From CAVQAH01 sp963784195 (GTDB lineage Bacteria > Acidobacteriota > Vicinamibacteria > Vicinamibacterales > 2-12-FULL-66-21), in contig CAWARA010000016.1 in NCBI GenBank assembly GCA_963784195.1, positions 496,001-560,000 on the forward strand: a DNA stretch of 64,000 nt. Reading direction: 5' to 3'. Made by a program: the position numbers and the translations under genes. Positions within the stretch are counted from its first letter, which is position 1. The number at the start of each line of letters is the position of its first letter. The notes beneath the pieces were generated by a model, which saw only the letters and a program-made list of their open reading frames with translations, was not told the origin of the DNA and did not search any database. Positions 19,514 through 30,810 of this stretch are shown piece by piece.

Positions 19514-19606
19514 AGCCGTGGTTCGTTGCTCGTCGCTCGTAGCTCGAAAAACATCGACCGACGTATCGCTCTACGAGCGACGAGCCACGGATTACGAACC
19601 ACGGCT
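19514..19606. repeat. Hairpin F: CGTGGTT-type heptamer hairpin
   Basis: Arms 19514-19546 and 19571-19606 use the same words as hairpin E (CGTGGTT, CGTTGCT, CGTCGCT, CGTAGCT). It is located between the two co-oriented receptors, about 90 bp after the first stop. The rest of the 386-bp gap (19607-19813) shows only a TTGACA at 19736 and the ribosome-binding site. Confidence 0.9.
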
Positions 19607-19813
19607 TTTACGTTCTTTGAATGTTACGACTGCCAGTGATCCCTCCAGACCGTTCATTCGCCACACGTCACACCCATCATCACAGTTAAATCATCACGGC
19701 CCGCGGCGGGCCCGGCCTTTTCCCAACCGCTTTCGTTGACACTCTTTCTTATGCAGACTCGGTCGTGTCTCGCGCCTGCCGCGACACTCGCTGGCGTCTG
19801 ACAGGAGGAGACA

Positions 19814-22800
19814 ATGAAGGAACGGATAGCCGGGCTCGTGCTGGCGTGTGCCGTGGTGTTTCTGAGCGCCACGCCCGCACTCGCACAAACATCATCTTTG
19901 TCGGGCGTCGTCGTGGATTCGAACGGCGGCGTCCTTCCGGGCGTGACGGTCGTCGTGAAGAACGTGGCGACCGGAACGACCTTCGACGCCGTCACCAACA
20001 CCGAAGGCGTGTTCTCGGTCCCAGCGCTCGACGCCGGCGCCTACACGGTGACCGCGTCGCTGTCAGGTTTCAAGACCGCCGTCGTCAACGACGTGCGGCT
20101 GGCGCCGGGGACACCGGCATCGATCAAGGCCACGCTCGAGGTCGGGAACCTCGAGGAAACGATCGTCGTCACCAGCAGCAGCGAGCTGGTGAACACGCAG
20201 ACCGCGACGATCTCGTCGACGCTCAACGCCGATCAGATCAACCGGATGCCGACGCCGTCGAGAAACGCATTGAATGCGGTGACCTTCCTGCCTGGGGTGA
20301 ACACGTCGGGAATCAACCGCAACTCGACGATCAACGGCCTGCCGGAGTCGTTTCTCAACATCACGCTCGATGGCGTGAGCAACGCCGACAACTTCAACAA
20401 GTCCACCGACGGCTTCTTCGCGTCGGTGACGCCACGGCAGGATGCGGTCGAGGCGGTGACGGTCACGACCGCCGCCGGCGGCGCCGAAGTAGGCGGGAGC
20501 GGCGCGGTGTCGATCAACTTCGTCACGCGCTCCGGGCACCAACCGCTTCAGCGGCAGCCTCTACGAGTACTTCCGACACTGGGAGCTCAACTCGAACTAC
20601 TGGTTCAACAAGCGTGACGGCCTGCCGCGCAACGAGATCAAGCTGAATCAGTATGGCGGCCGCGTCGGCGGCCCGATCGTGCTGCCGGGACTCTTCGACG
20701 GACGCGACAAGGCGTTCTTCTTCGTCAACTACGAGCAGCTGCGGTTCCCGAACAGCTTCACGCGCAACCGGACCGTCCTGCACCCGCTCGCGCAACAGGG
20801 CATCTTCCGATACAGCGTCGGCGGACAGGTGCGAGAGGTCAACGTGCTCGAGCTCGCCGCGCGGAACGGTCAGATTGCCACGAAGGACCCGACGTAGAAG
20901 GCATCGCTCAATGACATCAACGCGGCGATGGCGACGTCGGGCGTCCAGTCGGCGCAGAGCGATCCGCTGCTGATGAATTATCGCTGGCAGAGCCCCGGCA
21001 GCCTGTTCGAGCATCAGCCGTCGGTCCGCCTCGATTACAACATCAGCGACAAACACCGACTGAGCTTTTCGGGCGCGGTGATCGACACCTACCGCGACCC
21101 GGACTATCTGAACAACCCGACGTCAGGTTCCCCGGCTGCGCCCAACTTCGAGCGATACGACTCGCTGCGCCCGCTGTATTCGGGAACGCTGCGCTCGACG
21201 CTCAGCTCCAACATGGTCAACGAGCTTCGCGGCGGAACGACGCGCGGGCGGCGCGTCGTATTTCGGCGGCCCGGGCAATCCCGCGCATCGACACCTTCGA
21301 CGGCCAGGGTGGCTATGCGATCGACTTCGACGCGAACATCGGCCTCACGAACTGGCACACGAGCAACGCCGTGAGCTGGCGCAGCGCGTGGACTTACAGC
21401 TCGAAGACACGTTGAACTGGCAGAAGGGCCAGCACAGCTTCAGCTTCGGCGGCGCCATGCTGTTCACGCGCGCGTGGGAGAACGAGCAACAGATCGACGA
21501 CCGGCATCAACCTGCGGTTCGACACCACCAACGACCCCGCGCGTGACCTGTTCAGTCAGGCGAACTTCCCCAACGCGTCGGCCGCGCAGCTGGCTGATGC
21601 GCGCGATCTCTACGCGCTCCTGACCGGGCGCGTCGGCGGCGTCACCGGCGAGGCCGCGCTCGACGACGCGGGCAACTACGTCGCGTTCGGCCCGATCCGG
21701 CGGCAGGGGAAATGGACATGCACTCGCTCTTCGCGCAGGACTCATGGCGCCTCACGCCTGCCCTGACCCTGAACGCGGGCGTGCGCTGGGACCTGCAGCT
21801 GCCGTTCACGCCGACGAGCAACGTCCTGTCGTCTGCGACCATGGCGGACGTCTGCGGGATGTCCGGTCTGGGCGATGGCGGCACCTTCAGCAAGTGTCGT
21901 CTTCAACACGCCGGGCGCCAACGGAGGCGTCGCGGTGCCCGAGTACAACCTGCTGACCAGCGGCACGCGAGGGCTACAACACCGACTGGAACAACTTCGC
22001 TCCCAACGTCGGCGTCGCGTGGCGGCCGAACGTGGAGGGCGGCTGGCTGCGCACGCTGCTCGGCGATCCCGAACAGGCGACGCTGCGCGCCGGCTACTCC
22101 GTTGCTTACGAGCGTCAGGGCATGGCCGCGTTCGTCGGCGTCTACGACGACAATCCGGGCGGGACGCGTCAGCCTCACCCGCGACGCCTCGACCGGCATC
22201 GTCGGACCCGGCGAAACGTGGCCGGTCCTGTTGCGCGACCCGAGCCGTCTCTACAACGCCTCGTTCCCGGCCACGCCTGTCTATCCGATTACCAGCGCGG
22301 GCGAATCGAGCCGACGATCTCGCGGCGTTCGCGCCGGATAGTCGAGATCGCATCGGCGCGCAGCTGGACGGTGAGCTTCCAGCGATCGCTGACGAAGGAC
22401 ATGGCGGTCGACATCCGCTACGTCGGCACGCGCGGCGTCAATCAGTGGTCGACGATCAACTACAACAGCGACCTGAACCTCGAGAGAACGGCTTCATCGA
22501 TGAGTTCCGGCTCGCGATGGCGCAACCTGCAGGCGAACAACGCGGCTGGCGGCAACCGCACCGGGTCGTTCGCGTATTTCGGTCAGGGAACCGGCACCAA
22601 CCCCTTGCCGATCTATCTCGCGTACCTCAACGGCCTGCCCTCGTCTCGCGCCGATGACCCGACGGCGTATACGGGCGGCAGCCAGACCTGGACCAACACG
22701 ACCCTCGCCCAGCGGCTGGTCGGCAACGAATCCGCTGCCGAACACATCGGCGACCGACCTGGACGACGATCTCGGCCGCCGGAACAACGCCACGCGCGCC

Positions 22801-23711
22801 GGTCTACCGGCGAACTTCTTCGTCGTCAATCCGGCGCTCGACGACGTCAACGTGACCGACAGCGGCGCCTTCAGCGACTACCACGCGCTGCAGCTGGAGC
22901 TGAAGCGCCGGCTGTCGAAAGGGCTGCAGGCCAACGTCAGCTACCAGTACGCGGTCGAGGGCGGATCGCAGTTCCTCGGCTTCCGCTACGGCCGCGAGAT
23001 GAACCCGGCGGCCAACGTGCGGCACGCGATCAAGACGCAGTGGGACTGGGAGATTCCGGTCGGCCGCGGACAGCGGTTCGGATCGACTTCGGACCCGATC
23101 CTGAACGGCATCCTCGGCGGCTGGCAGTTCAACGGCGTCGGCCGCATCCAGGCGCGCACGATCAACTTCGGCAACGTCCGGCTGGTCGGCATGACGGTCG
23201 ACGAGCTGACGAGCGCCTACAAGCACGACGTCCGAGTCAATCCGGACACGGCCTGCAGACGGTCTACAACCTGCCGCAGGACATCATCGACAACACCCGG
23301 CGGGCGTTCAACGTCAGCACGACGAGCCCGACCGGCTACTCGGCGCTGGGCGTGCCGGAAGGCCGCTACTTCGCGCCGCCGAACAGCGCCGACTGCCTGC
23401 AGCTCAAGGCCGGCGACTGCGCGCCACGCGCGCTGCTCGTGCGCGCCCCGTGGTTCACGCGCTTCGACATCGGCGTGACCAAGCGGTTCCCGATCCAGGG
23501 AAGCATGAACTTCGAACTGCGGGTCGACGTGTTGAACGTGTTCGACAACGTCAACTTCGACCCGTTCGACTACACGACCATCTCGAACACGCTGAACACC
23601 GCGTACACATCAGCCAACTTCGGCCAGGTGACGACGGCGTATCAGGACAGCAACAACACGTTCGACCCGGGCGGCCGCCTCGGTCAGATCATGTTCCGGT
23701 TCAACTGGTAG
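19814..23711 (+). CDS. Oar-like TonB-dependent receptor, third copy, heavily interrupted
   Basis: Full-length homolog of the preceding receptor. Signal peptide to about residue 27 (ATPALAQTSS), carboxypeptidase-regulatory domain (GVLPGVTVVVKNV, FSVPALDAGAYTVTASL), plug (STLNADQINRMPTPSRNALNAV), and a barrel ending MFRFNW. An in-frame TAG at 20895-20897 interrupts it. At least a dozen frame changes follow or precede (near 20535, 21240, 21390, 21497, 21705, 21895, 21967, 22165, 22312, 22475, 22730 and 23250). Amino-acid conservation is kept in whichever frame is read, so decay would have to be very recent; poor local assembly is the alternative. Start ATG 19814 follows CAGGAGGAG. Confidence 0.88.
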
Positions 23712-23720
23712 GAACACCGA

Positions 23721-23811
23721 CAACTCCCAACTGCCAATTCCCAACTCCCAAGGGAAGCCGATTGAACGAACGGCTCTCCTTTGGGAGTTGGTAGTTGGAG
23801 GTTGGGAGTTG
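23721..23811. repeat. Hairpin G: CAACTCC-type heptamer hairpin between convergent genes
   Basis: The left arm (23721-23760) is CAACTCC, CAACTGC, CAATTCC, CAACTCC heptamers. The right arm (23771-23811) is the complement (GGGAGTTG, GTAGTTGG and so on). It fills the interval between the receptor stop (23709-23711) and the opposing stop at 23819. Confidence 0.92.
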
Positions 23812-23818
23812 ACGAGCG

Positions 23819-25618
23819 TCAGTGTCCAGCTTTTCTCAACGTCCCGACGACCCTTCCCGCCGGCTGCCCTTCCGCCTGCACGACGGCGCGAATGACGTAG
23901 TCGCCGGGCTTCAAGGTTGCGATCGGGATGGCCCCGGTGGCAATTCGTTGTGAGTCGCTGCGCACGTTTCCAACGGCGCCAGGAATGCGCAGCATCGGCG
24001 GGCCGTCGACGCTCGTCGCCAGCTCCATGACGATCGATACCGGCGAGTCCGTGGGCGCACCATACACTTCCAGGTAGGCCAGCGCCACAGGCTCCGGGCC
24101 GAACACCATGCGCGGGACGAAGCCGCCCGGCCTCGAGAGCCCGAGCATGATGGAGCTGAGCGCAAGCGGACCGGCAGGCGCCAGTTCCGCGTTGACCTGG
24201 TAGTCGACCGTACCGCCGCGCCCTGTCGCGTCGGTCGCTGCCACGCGCAGGCGATACCGGCCCGGCTCGATTTCGAGCGCGGTCATCACCGGCATTCCGG
24301 GACGCGGGCTGGACTCCACCGTCCCCTGCGCCACGAGGCGTCCTTCGAGGTCGAACAACCCGACCATGGCGGAACGGAATGTCACCGTCGGATCGATTGG
24401 TTCGGCGAGGACCACAATCTTCAGTCGTCCCTGGCGGCTGCTGGACGTGTAGCCGATGGCCCGAAGCGGCAGGTCGCGATACATGCGCGCTTCGCGCAAC
24501 ATGCTGCGCGGCGTGAGCGCGGTGTCGCGCGCTCTCGCGTCCGCGCGGGATATGAAGATGTCCGGCCGGGTTCGCAGCACGGCGCCGGGGCGCGACACCG
24601 CCACGTCGACCTGGTGTTTCTCGCCGTTCCGATCGTTGCGCTCCGGTTCGATGCCGGCGAGGTAGTAGCCAGCCGTCTCACGCATGACGCGCAGCAGCGT
24701 ATCGGGGCCCTGCGACGCCAGGTGAAGCCGCCGGGCGCGGGTTGCGCCGCTCAAATGCTCGATTCCCTCGAACGCGTTCTCCGACCCCGTGAAACCAGCG
24801 CCCGCGATGTTTTCCCGCCAGAGCTGAGTCTGCGGGCTGGGGTCTTCGGGCTGGACGACGTAGAAGTGTGCGCGCGCGCTGGCAGCGGAAATCCCGACCT
24901 GCTGAAAGAGCTCGATCCTCAGCTCGCATTGTCCCGGTGCCATGCTCATCGGCGCATCGCGTCGCGGCCCGGTGAGGCCCGTCGTAATGAATACGACCGT
25001 CGTGGGCGCATCGGGACTCGACAGGCCGTCGAGCAGGCCGACGAGCGCTTCGAGGGTTCGACGCGTGCGGCAGGCCGCTTGACTGCCCGTTTCGTTGCGA
25101 TCCGACTGGCCGACGATCTGTGAGAACGCCTGGCTCACGCGATCGTGCTCGCGCGTGAAATCGACCTTGAGACCACCGTAGGGCATCGTGACCAGCGCGA
25201 CGCGATCGCGCGGCGCCAGCGACATCAGCAGCTTGTGGACCGCGGCGCGCAAGGGCGCCTCGCGTCCGGTTCTCAACGACTCGTTGTCGAGCACGATGAG
25301 GAGTCCGCGTCCGGCATCGCTTGCCGCATTCGAGCCGAACGGCGCGGGCGGCAACGCCACTCTTGGTGTGGCTCCGGTGGTGATCGAATCGTCGACCTGA
25401 ATCCACTGGAGCGACCGGAGGGTCCGCGGCCGTCCGCCGATCCTGACCGTCACTTCCTCAGGCTTCAGATCCGCAATCGGATGGCCCTCGCTCGTGACCG
25501 CATAGAAATCGACAGGCACCAGCTCGATACCGGATACGAACTTCGCGGGAGGCGTCTGCTGCTGCGCAGCCGATGCCAACACCACGATGCCGACGGCGGC
25601 CGTGGTAAACAGCCGCAC
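23819..25618 (-). CDS. Secreted VWFA-related protein of the acidobacterial type
   Basis: Protein of 599 residues with a signal peptide (1-18) followed by FVSGIELVPVDFYAVTSEGHPIADLKPEEVTV, the opening segment characteristic of the VWFA-related acidobacterial family (TIGR03436). The VWA domain (about 100-310) contains GLLIVLDNESL in place of the DxSxS MIDAS signature, so metal coordination is doubtful. The remainder (about 380-590) is beta-rich, with Ig-like segments. These proteins are exported and abundant in acidobacteria; their binding partners are unknown. The start is GTG at 25618. It converges with the third receptor and diverges from the carboxypeptidase-regulatory protein. Confidence 0.88.
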   Translation of the reverse strand: MRLFTTAAVGIVVLASAAQQQTPPAKFVSGIELVPVDFYAVTSEGHPIADLKPEEVTVRIGGRPRTLRSLQWIQVDDSITTGATPRVALPPAPFGSNAASDAGRGLLIVLDNESLRTGREAPLRAAVHKLLMSLAPRDRVALVTMPYGGLKVDFTREHDRVSQAFSQIVGQSDRNETGSQAACRTRRTLEALVGLLDGLSSPDAPTTVVFITTGLTGPRRDAPMSMAPGQCELRIELFQQVGISAASARAHFYVVQPEDPSPQTQLWRENIAGAGFTGSENAFEGIEHLSGATRARRLHLASQGPDTLLRVMRETAGYYLAGIEPERNDRNGEKHQVDVAVSRPGAVLRTRPDIFISRADARARDTALTPRSMLREARMYRDLPLRAIGYTSSSRQGRLKIVVLAEPIDPTVTFRSAMVGLFDLEGRLVAQGTVESSPRPGMPVMTALEIEPGRYRLRVAATDATGRGGTVDYQVNAELAPAGPLALSSIMLGLSRPGGFVPRMVFGPEPVALAYLEVYGAPTDSPVSIVMELATSVDGPPMLRIPGAVGNVRSDSQRIATGAIPIATLKPGDYVIRAVVQAEGQPAGRVVGTLRKAGH

Positions 25619-25834
25619 GGGACACGGCCCGTAAATCCGTTAAGGCCCGTAGCCATACGGGTAAAGAATAGCCGCTGCTGGCGCCCCGTCAGCTCAGCTT
25701 CTTGCCAGGAAAAAGACCGCTTTGATTCGCGTAAACCGGCGAAGATCGCGTCCCGTGAAAAAGATTCGCGTCCCGTGATTTATCGGCGGTAGCAAACGGA
25801 CGACCCGTCACGGGCGTCTAACATCAGCAAAACC

Positions 25835-27794
25835 ATGCAGAACTTCAAAACGCTCTCACCGCTGCTGCTCGTTTCGGTCGTCGCCATGGTGGTGGGGCCG
25901 TCAGCCGCTCCGCCAGGACAGATACCGGTGCCCCCAGCCACGCCGCCGGCGGTGCAGGCGCCACGCGATGTCCAGGGACGGACGCCGGCTCCGACAGGGA
26001 CGGCCAGTATCGTGGGCTCGGTGAGCGTTGCGGACAGCGGTCAGCCCGCCCGCAAGGTACGAGTCTCGATCAGCGGTGGAGAAATCCGGGGCCGGACGGT
26101 CACGACCGATGACCAGGGCCGGTTCAGCTTCACCAGCCTGCCCGCCGGCCGGTTCATGCTCTCGGCCTCCAAACCGGGCTATGTTTCGGTGAGCTACGGC
26201 CAGCGGAAGCCCGGCCCTGGCCGTTCGGGGACAGCCATCCAGCTCTCGGACAACCAGAAGTTCGAAGTTCAGCTGCAGATTCCGCGTGGCGGCGTCATCA
26301 CTGGCACCGTCCTCGACGAACGCGGTGAAGCGATCCCGGGGACCAGCGTGCGCGTCCTGCGGTACGCAACCCAGAGCGGACAACGCACATTGCAGCAGGC
26401 GGGAACCGGATCGACCGACGATCGCGGCATCTATCGCGTTTACGGGCTTCAGCCGGGCGAGTATGTCGTGGCGGCCACGCCGCGCAACACGGCGATGACC
26501 GACGAGGTCAGGATGCGCGCCGAAGTCGAAGCCATGCGCACGAGCCGCGCAGAACATGGGCGACGAGCGCGCCGCGGAAGCCCGTCAGATGCTCGAACGG
26601 GTTCAGGCTCTCCAGGCGCAGGTCACCGCCGCCTCCGCCGCCTCAACGACGGACGAGCCGACGATCGGCTACGCGCCTGTCTACTATCCGGGCACGACCG
26701 CTCCCGCAAGCGCCTCATCGGTCAACGTCGGCGTGGCTGAAGAAAAGGGCGGCATCGACTTCCAGCTGCAACTCGTTCCGATTGCGCACATCGAGGGCGT
26801 CGTTGTCACCGCGTCGGGGCCAGCCGCGCAGAACGTGCAGGTCACGCTCGTGAACCTTGGGTTCGAAGTGCCGGGAATCGGCAACTCGACTGCCAGACCG
26901 GATCGTGACGGGCGTTTCCGGATCTCGAACGTGGCGCCGGGTCAATACATGCTGGTCGCGCGAGGCACGCTCGGCGGGCGCGATCCACGCGCGGTCGAAA
27001 TGCAAGCGGTCGAAGAGCGCCGCGCGGCGGTTGCCGGCCGCGGCGCGAATCCTGCGCAGGCGCCTGAACCGACACGCCTCTGGGCGATGTCCGACGTGAC
27101 GGTCGATGGCCGCGACGTAGCGAATCTGGTCCTCACGCTGCAAACGGGCATGACCGTCTCGGGCCGCGTGGCGTTCGAGGGATCGACGGCCCAGCCTCCA
27201 ACAGATCTGTCACGCCTCAGGGTTTCGATCGCGCCGGCCGATCCAACTGGCACGATGCGTCAGCTCGCGTCCTCTGCCAACGGCCGCGTCGATGCGTCAG
27301 GAAAGTTCATCATCAACGGTGTCTCGCCTGGAAAATACAGGCTGACCGGATCGGGCGCCGGCCAGGGCTGGACTGTCGGGTCATCCGTCGTGTCGGGCCA
27401 GGACACGCTCGACGTGCCGTTCGAAGTGAAACCCAATCAGAGCGTGATCAACGCGGTGCTGACCTTCACCGATCGTCAGACCGAGGTCACCGGCACGCTG
27501 GTCGACGCGAAAGGCCAGCCGGCGCCGGACTACACGATCATCATCTATCCGTCGGAGCGCGAGAACTGGACGCCGCAGTCGCGCCGCATCCAGTCAGCAC
27601 GGCCGGGCACCGATGGCAGCTTCACGTTCCGCAACCTGCCGGGCGGCGAGTACCGCGTGTCGGCTGTTCTCGATCCTGAACCGGGGACGTGGTACGACCC
27701 GCAGTTCCTCCAGCAGCTCGAGACGCAGTCCATGCGCGTCACGCTCGGGCCGGGGGAGAAGAAAGTGCAGAACTTGAGAGTTGGAGGGGGATAA
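25835..27794 (+). CDS. Secreted protein with multiple carboxypeptidase-regulatory-like domains (one frameshift)
   Basis: Predicted exported protein of about 650 residues with a signal peptide (1-26). A Pro-rich linker precedes repeated Ig-like carboxypeptidase-regulatory units: ASIVGSVSVADSGQPARKVRV with DDQGRFSFTSLPAGRF; GVITGTVLDERGEAIPG with DDRGIYRVYGLQPGEY; IEGVVVTASG with RDGRFRISNVAPGQY; and a last unit ending GSFTFRNLPGGEYRV. The frame changes near 26555, between EAMRTSRA and NMGDERAAEARQML. There is no barrel, so this is not a receptor. It may be a surface or periplasmic scaffold. Start ATG 25835. Confidence 0.85.
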
Positions 27795-27800
27795 GAGCCT

Positions 27801-27870
27801 TCGTCGTGGTTCGTAGTTCGTGGTTCGGGTCCGGTGCCGGCCACGGCAGCTCGGGGTCCGGCTAAAGCCG
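27801..27870. repeat. Partial CGTGGTT-type repeat plus a CCGGCTAAAGCCGG palindrome
   Basis: 27801-27828 reads as CGTGGTT, CGTAGTT, CGTGGTT heptamers like hairpins E and F, but I see no matching second arm. It is followed by a GC palindrome at 27857-27870 (CCGGCTAAAGCCGG) next to the opposing M16 stop. The pair could serve as a terminator for the convergent genes. Confidence 0.7.
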
Positions 27871-27881
27871 GGCGCCACGAG

Positions 27882-29322
27882 TTAGATCGGGTCGACTTTC
27901 TCGATCGGGGCGATTCCTGTCGCTTTCAAGGGGGCCTCGATCGTGGCGCTGTCGCCGACAATCACGATGGAGATGTGGTCGAGGTCGATGTACTGCTTCG
28001 CGACGCGCAGCACATCGGCCTTGCTCACGGCGGCGACGCTTCTTCGCATACTGCTGGTAGTAATCGTCCGGCAGCCCCTGATTCCAGATAACCGTCAGCG
28101 CGCCATTGATGCCGGCAACCGATCCGAACGCCGACGGCAAGCGCTGAATCAGCGAGTCCTTCGCCGTCGCCAGTTCGTCGTCGGTCACGGGACGGCCTCC
28201 CTGAATCCCTCGCAACTCCTTCATGAACTCGACCAGCGCGGCGTCGGTCTTCTCGCTGACGATGTCGCCGCCGGCGCTGAAGGCGCCGGGCCCTTTGCCG
28301 TAGCTGAAGCCGGAGCTGACGCCGTAGCTGTAGCCTTTCTCTTCGCGGATGTTCGCGTTCAGGCGCGATTGGAACATCCCGCCGAGGATCGTGTTCATGA
28401 CCTGCAGCGCGAAGTAGTCCGGCGTGCTGCGAGCAGGCCCGGGTTGTCCGATTGTCACGACCGATTGCGCCGCGCCGGGTCTGTCGACCAGATAGATCGC
28501 GGTCTTCTTCGAAGCAGGCGGGGGCGGGTAGTCGAATTTCGGACGCTCGCCGCCAGCCGGCCATGCGGCCAGCGCCTTCTCGATCTGAGGTTTCAGCACC
28601 GCGGGATCGACATCGCCCACCACCGTGACCAGTGCTCTCCCTGGCTGGAAGTACATCTTGTGAAACGCCGCCACGTCGTCGCGGGAGATCGATTTCAACG
28701 AATCTTCAGTCGTCACGCGGCCGTACGGATGGCCGGTTCCGTAGAGGATCCGAGGGAAGGCGCGAGCGGCAATCGTGCCGGGCTGTGACTTCCCTTGCGT
28801 AAGGGCGACGAGCCGCTGTGCACGGATGCGTTCGAGCGAGGCTTCCGGGAACGTGGGGTTGAACAGGATGTCCGCCAGAAGATCGAGCGTCTGTGTGAAC
28901 TTTCCGGATGCAGATACGAAGCCGATCGATCCGCTCTCGCCCGCGACGCTGGTCGAGACCGTCGTGCCGAGCAGCTGCAGGGCCTTCGACAGCGACTCCG
29001 CGTCACGAGTCGCCGTCCCTTCGCTCATCATCGCCGCGGTCATCGAGGCGAGGCCGGTCTTGTACGGCGGCTCGAACTGATTGGAACCGCCCATGAAGGT
29101 GATGTTGAAAGAGACGAGCGGCAGGTCGTGTTTCTCCGACACGATCAGGTCGGCACCGTTCGCGAGTTTCGACGTGGTCGATGTGGGAACGCGGAGGTCC
29201 GGCGCTTTGCCGGGGACGGGAATCTTCTTCCGATCGAACGCCTGCTGAGCGGAAACCGCGAGCGTCAGGACACAGACCAGGGCAACGACGCCCGCGCGGT
29301 GTGCGATCGATCGGGCGCTCAT
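27882..29322 (-). CDS. M16-family peptidase subunit lacking the catalytic motif (one frameshift)
   Basis: Exported insulinase-like protein (signal peptide 1-25, VSAQQ) of about 478 residues. Where the active subunit has HxxEH this one reads TGLASMTAAMMSEG, so it is the non-catalytic half of a two-subunit M16 pair. The C-terminal M16 domain contains DRPGAAQSVVTIGQPG and ILGGMFQSRLNANIREEKGYSYG, a well-conserved substrate-binding region. The frame changes near 28035 after YYQQYAKK; in the correct frame the protein ends APIEKVDPI at a TAA at 27882-27884. The start overlaps the stop of the upstream catalytic subunit by ATGA, so the two are coupled. Confidence 0.9.
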
Positions 29323-30773
29323 CGGACCACCTCGGCCGCCGCGGCGTCGTTCGTCACCTTCTTGCTCTCGGCCGGCTTCGCCGCCTGATCCAGCTTGCCT
29401 TTCGGCACGACGCTCAATACCACGCGGCCTCCCGTCAGATACTTGTTCGCGACGCGCTTCACGTCGTCCGCGGTCACCGCGAGGGTCTTCTCGTATTCCG
29501 TCTTGAAGTAGCCGGGGTCGCCGTGGAACCCCGCGCCGTCGGTCAGCTGGAAGGACTTTCCGAGATTGGACTCCAGCCCTCTCACGAACGCCAGTTCGTC
29601 GCCGGCCGTGGCACGCTGGATCTCGTCGGCGGTCGGGCCCTCAGCCTTGAGACGATCGATGATCGCGTAGGCGGCTGCCTCGAGGTCGGTGAGGTGATTG
29701 TTGGGTCTCGGTGTGATTGCGAGACGGAACGCACCCACGTCCTCGTTGGAGTTCTGGCCCGCTGAGACGGCCGTCGCGACCTGCTTGTCGAAGACGAGCT
29801 CTTTCGAAAGTCGCGCCGTCCTCGGTCCGGCGAGGATAGCGCCAAGCACGTCGAGGGCGTAGGAATCATCGCTCTTCACGCCGACGGTCGGCCATTGAAC
29901 GTAGAGCCGAGGCACCTGCACGTTGTCTTCGTAGACGAGCCGACGTTCGCCGTCGAGCACGGCAGCGTCGATCTTCGGTCGCACAATCGGCTTGCCCTGA
30001 GGAATCGCGCCGAAGTACTTCGTGACGAGCGCTTTCGCCTGCGCGGGATCGAAGTCGCCGACGATCGCCAGAAAGGCGTTGTTCGGTGCGTAGTAGAGGC
30101 GGAAGAAGTTCTTCACGTCCTCCTCGGACGCTGCGGACAGGTCGTCCATGCTGCCGATCACGTCCCAGGAATAGGGATGGCCCTTCGGATACATCGCCTG
30201 CATCATGATCTCGGTCACGCGGCCGTAGGGCTGATTGTCGACACCTTCCCGCCGCTCGTTCTTGACAATGTCGCGCTGGGCGTTGAGCTTGGCAAGATCG
30301 AGCGCGTCGAGGAGGAAACCCATGCGGTCAGACTCCAGCCAGAGAGCCGTTTCCAGGTAGTTCGAGGGGATCGTGTCGTAGTAGGTCGTGCGATCGTTCG
30401 ATGTCGTGCCGTTGTTCCCGCCGCCGACGCCTTCGGTCAGCTTGTCGTGCAGACCGTAGGGGATGTTGCCGGAGCCCGTGAACATGACGTGCTCGAACAG
30501 ATGCGCGAATCCCGTACGGCCCGGGACTTCGTTCTTCGATCCGACGTGATACCAGACGTTGACCGCGACCGTCGGGGTCGTGCGATCCACGGACAGGATC
30601 ACCGTGAGGCCATTCGGCAGCTTGTAGTGTTCGAACGGAATCTTGATGGTGTCCCCGCCTTCGCGCGTTGATTTGTCCAGCGCTACGGCGCGGGAAGCCG
30701 CTGCGGCACTGGCGCGTGGGGGCGGCGAGGATGTCAGCGCGACAAGAGCGAGCAGGGCGATCAGGGTCCGCAC
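29319..30773 (-). CDS. M16-family zinc metallopeptidase, catalytic subunit
   Basis: Exported peptidase of 484 residues with a signal peptide (1-27, ASAAAAS). The inverted zinc motif is H91-L-F-E94-H95 in GFAHLFEHVMFTG, and the downstream Glu ligand lies in the SNYLETALWLESDRM segment. The second M16 domain has QWPTVGVKSDDSYALDVLGAILAG and RTARLSKELVFDKQ. Such pairs degrade peptides in the periplasm. It heads an operon with the non-catalytic subunit (4-bp overlap). The end of the protein (AAKPAESKKVTNDAAAAEVVR) is a low-complexity tail. Confidence 0.93.
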   Translation of the reverse strand: MRTLIALLALVALTSSPPPRASAAAASRAVALDKSTREGGDTIKIPFEHYKLPNGLTVILSVDRTTPTVAVNVWYHVGSKNEVPGRTGFAHLFEHVMFTGSGNIPYGLHDKLTEGVGGGNNGTTSNDRTTYYDTIPSNYLETALWLESDRMGFLLDALDLAKLNAQRDIVKNERREGVDNQPYGRVTEIMMQAMYPKGHPYSWDVIGSMDDLSAASEEDVKNFFRLYYAPNNAFLAIVGDFDPAQAKALVTKYFGAIPQGKPIVRPKIDAAVLDGERRLVYEDNVQVPRLYVQWPTVGVKSDDSYALDVLGAILAGPRTARLSKELVFDKQVATAVSAGQNSNEDVGAFRLAITPRPNNHLTDLEAAAYAIIDRLKAEGPTADEIQRATAGDELAFVRGLESNLGKSFQLTDGAGFHGDPGYFKTEYEKTLAVTADDVKRVANKYLTGGRVVLSVVPKGKLDQAAKPAESKKVTNDAAAAEVVR

Positions 30774-30810
30774 AGGTTGTCCTTTCGAGTTCTCATCGTT
30801 AGAACAGCGA

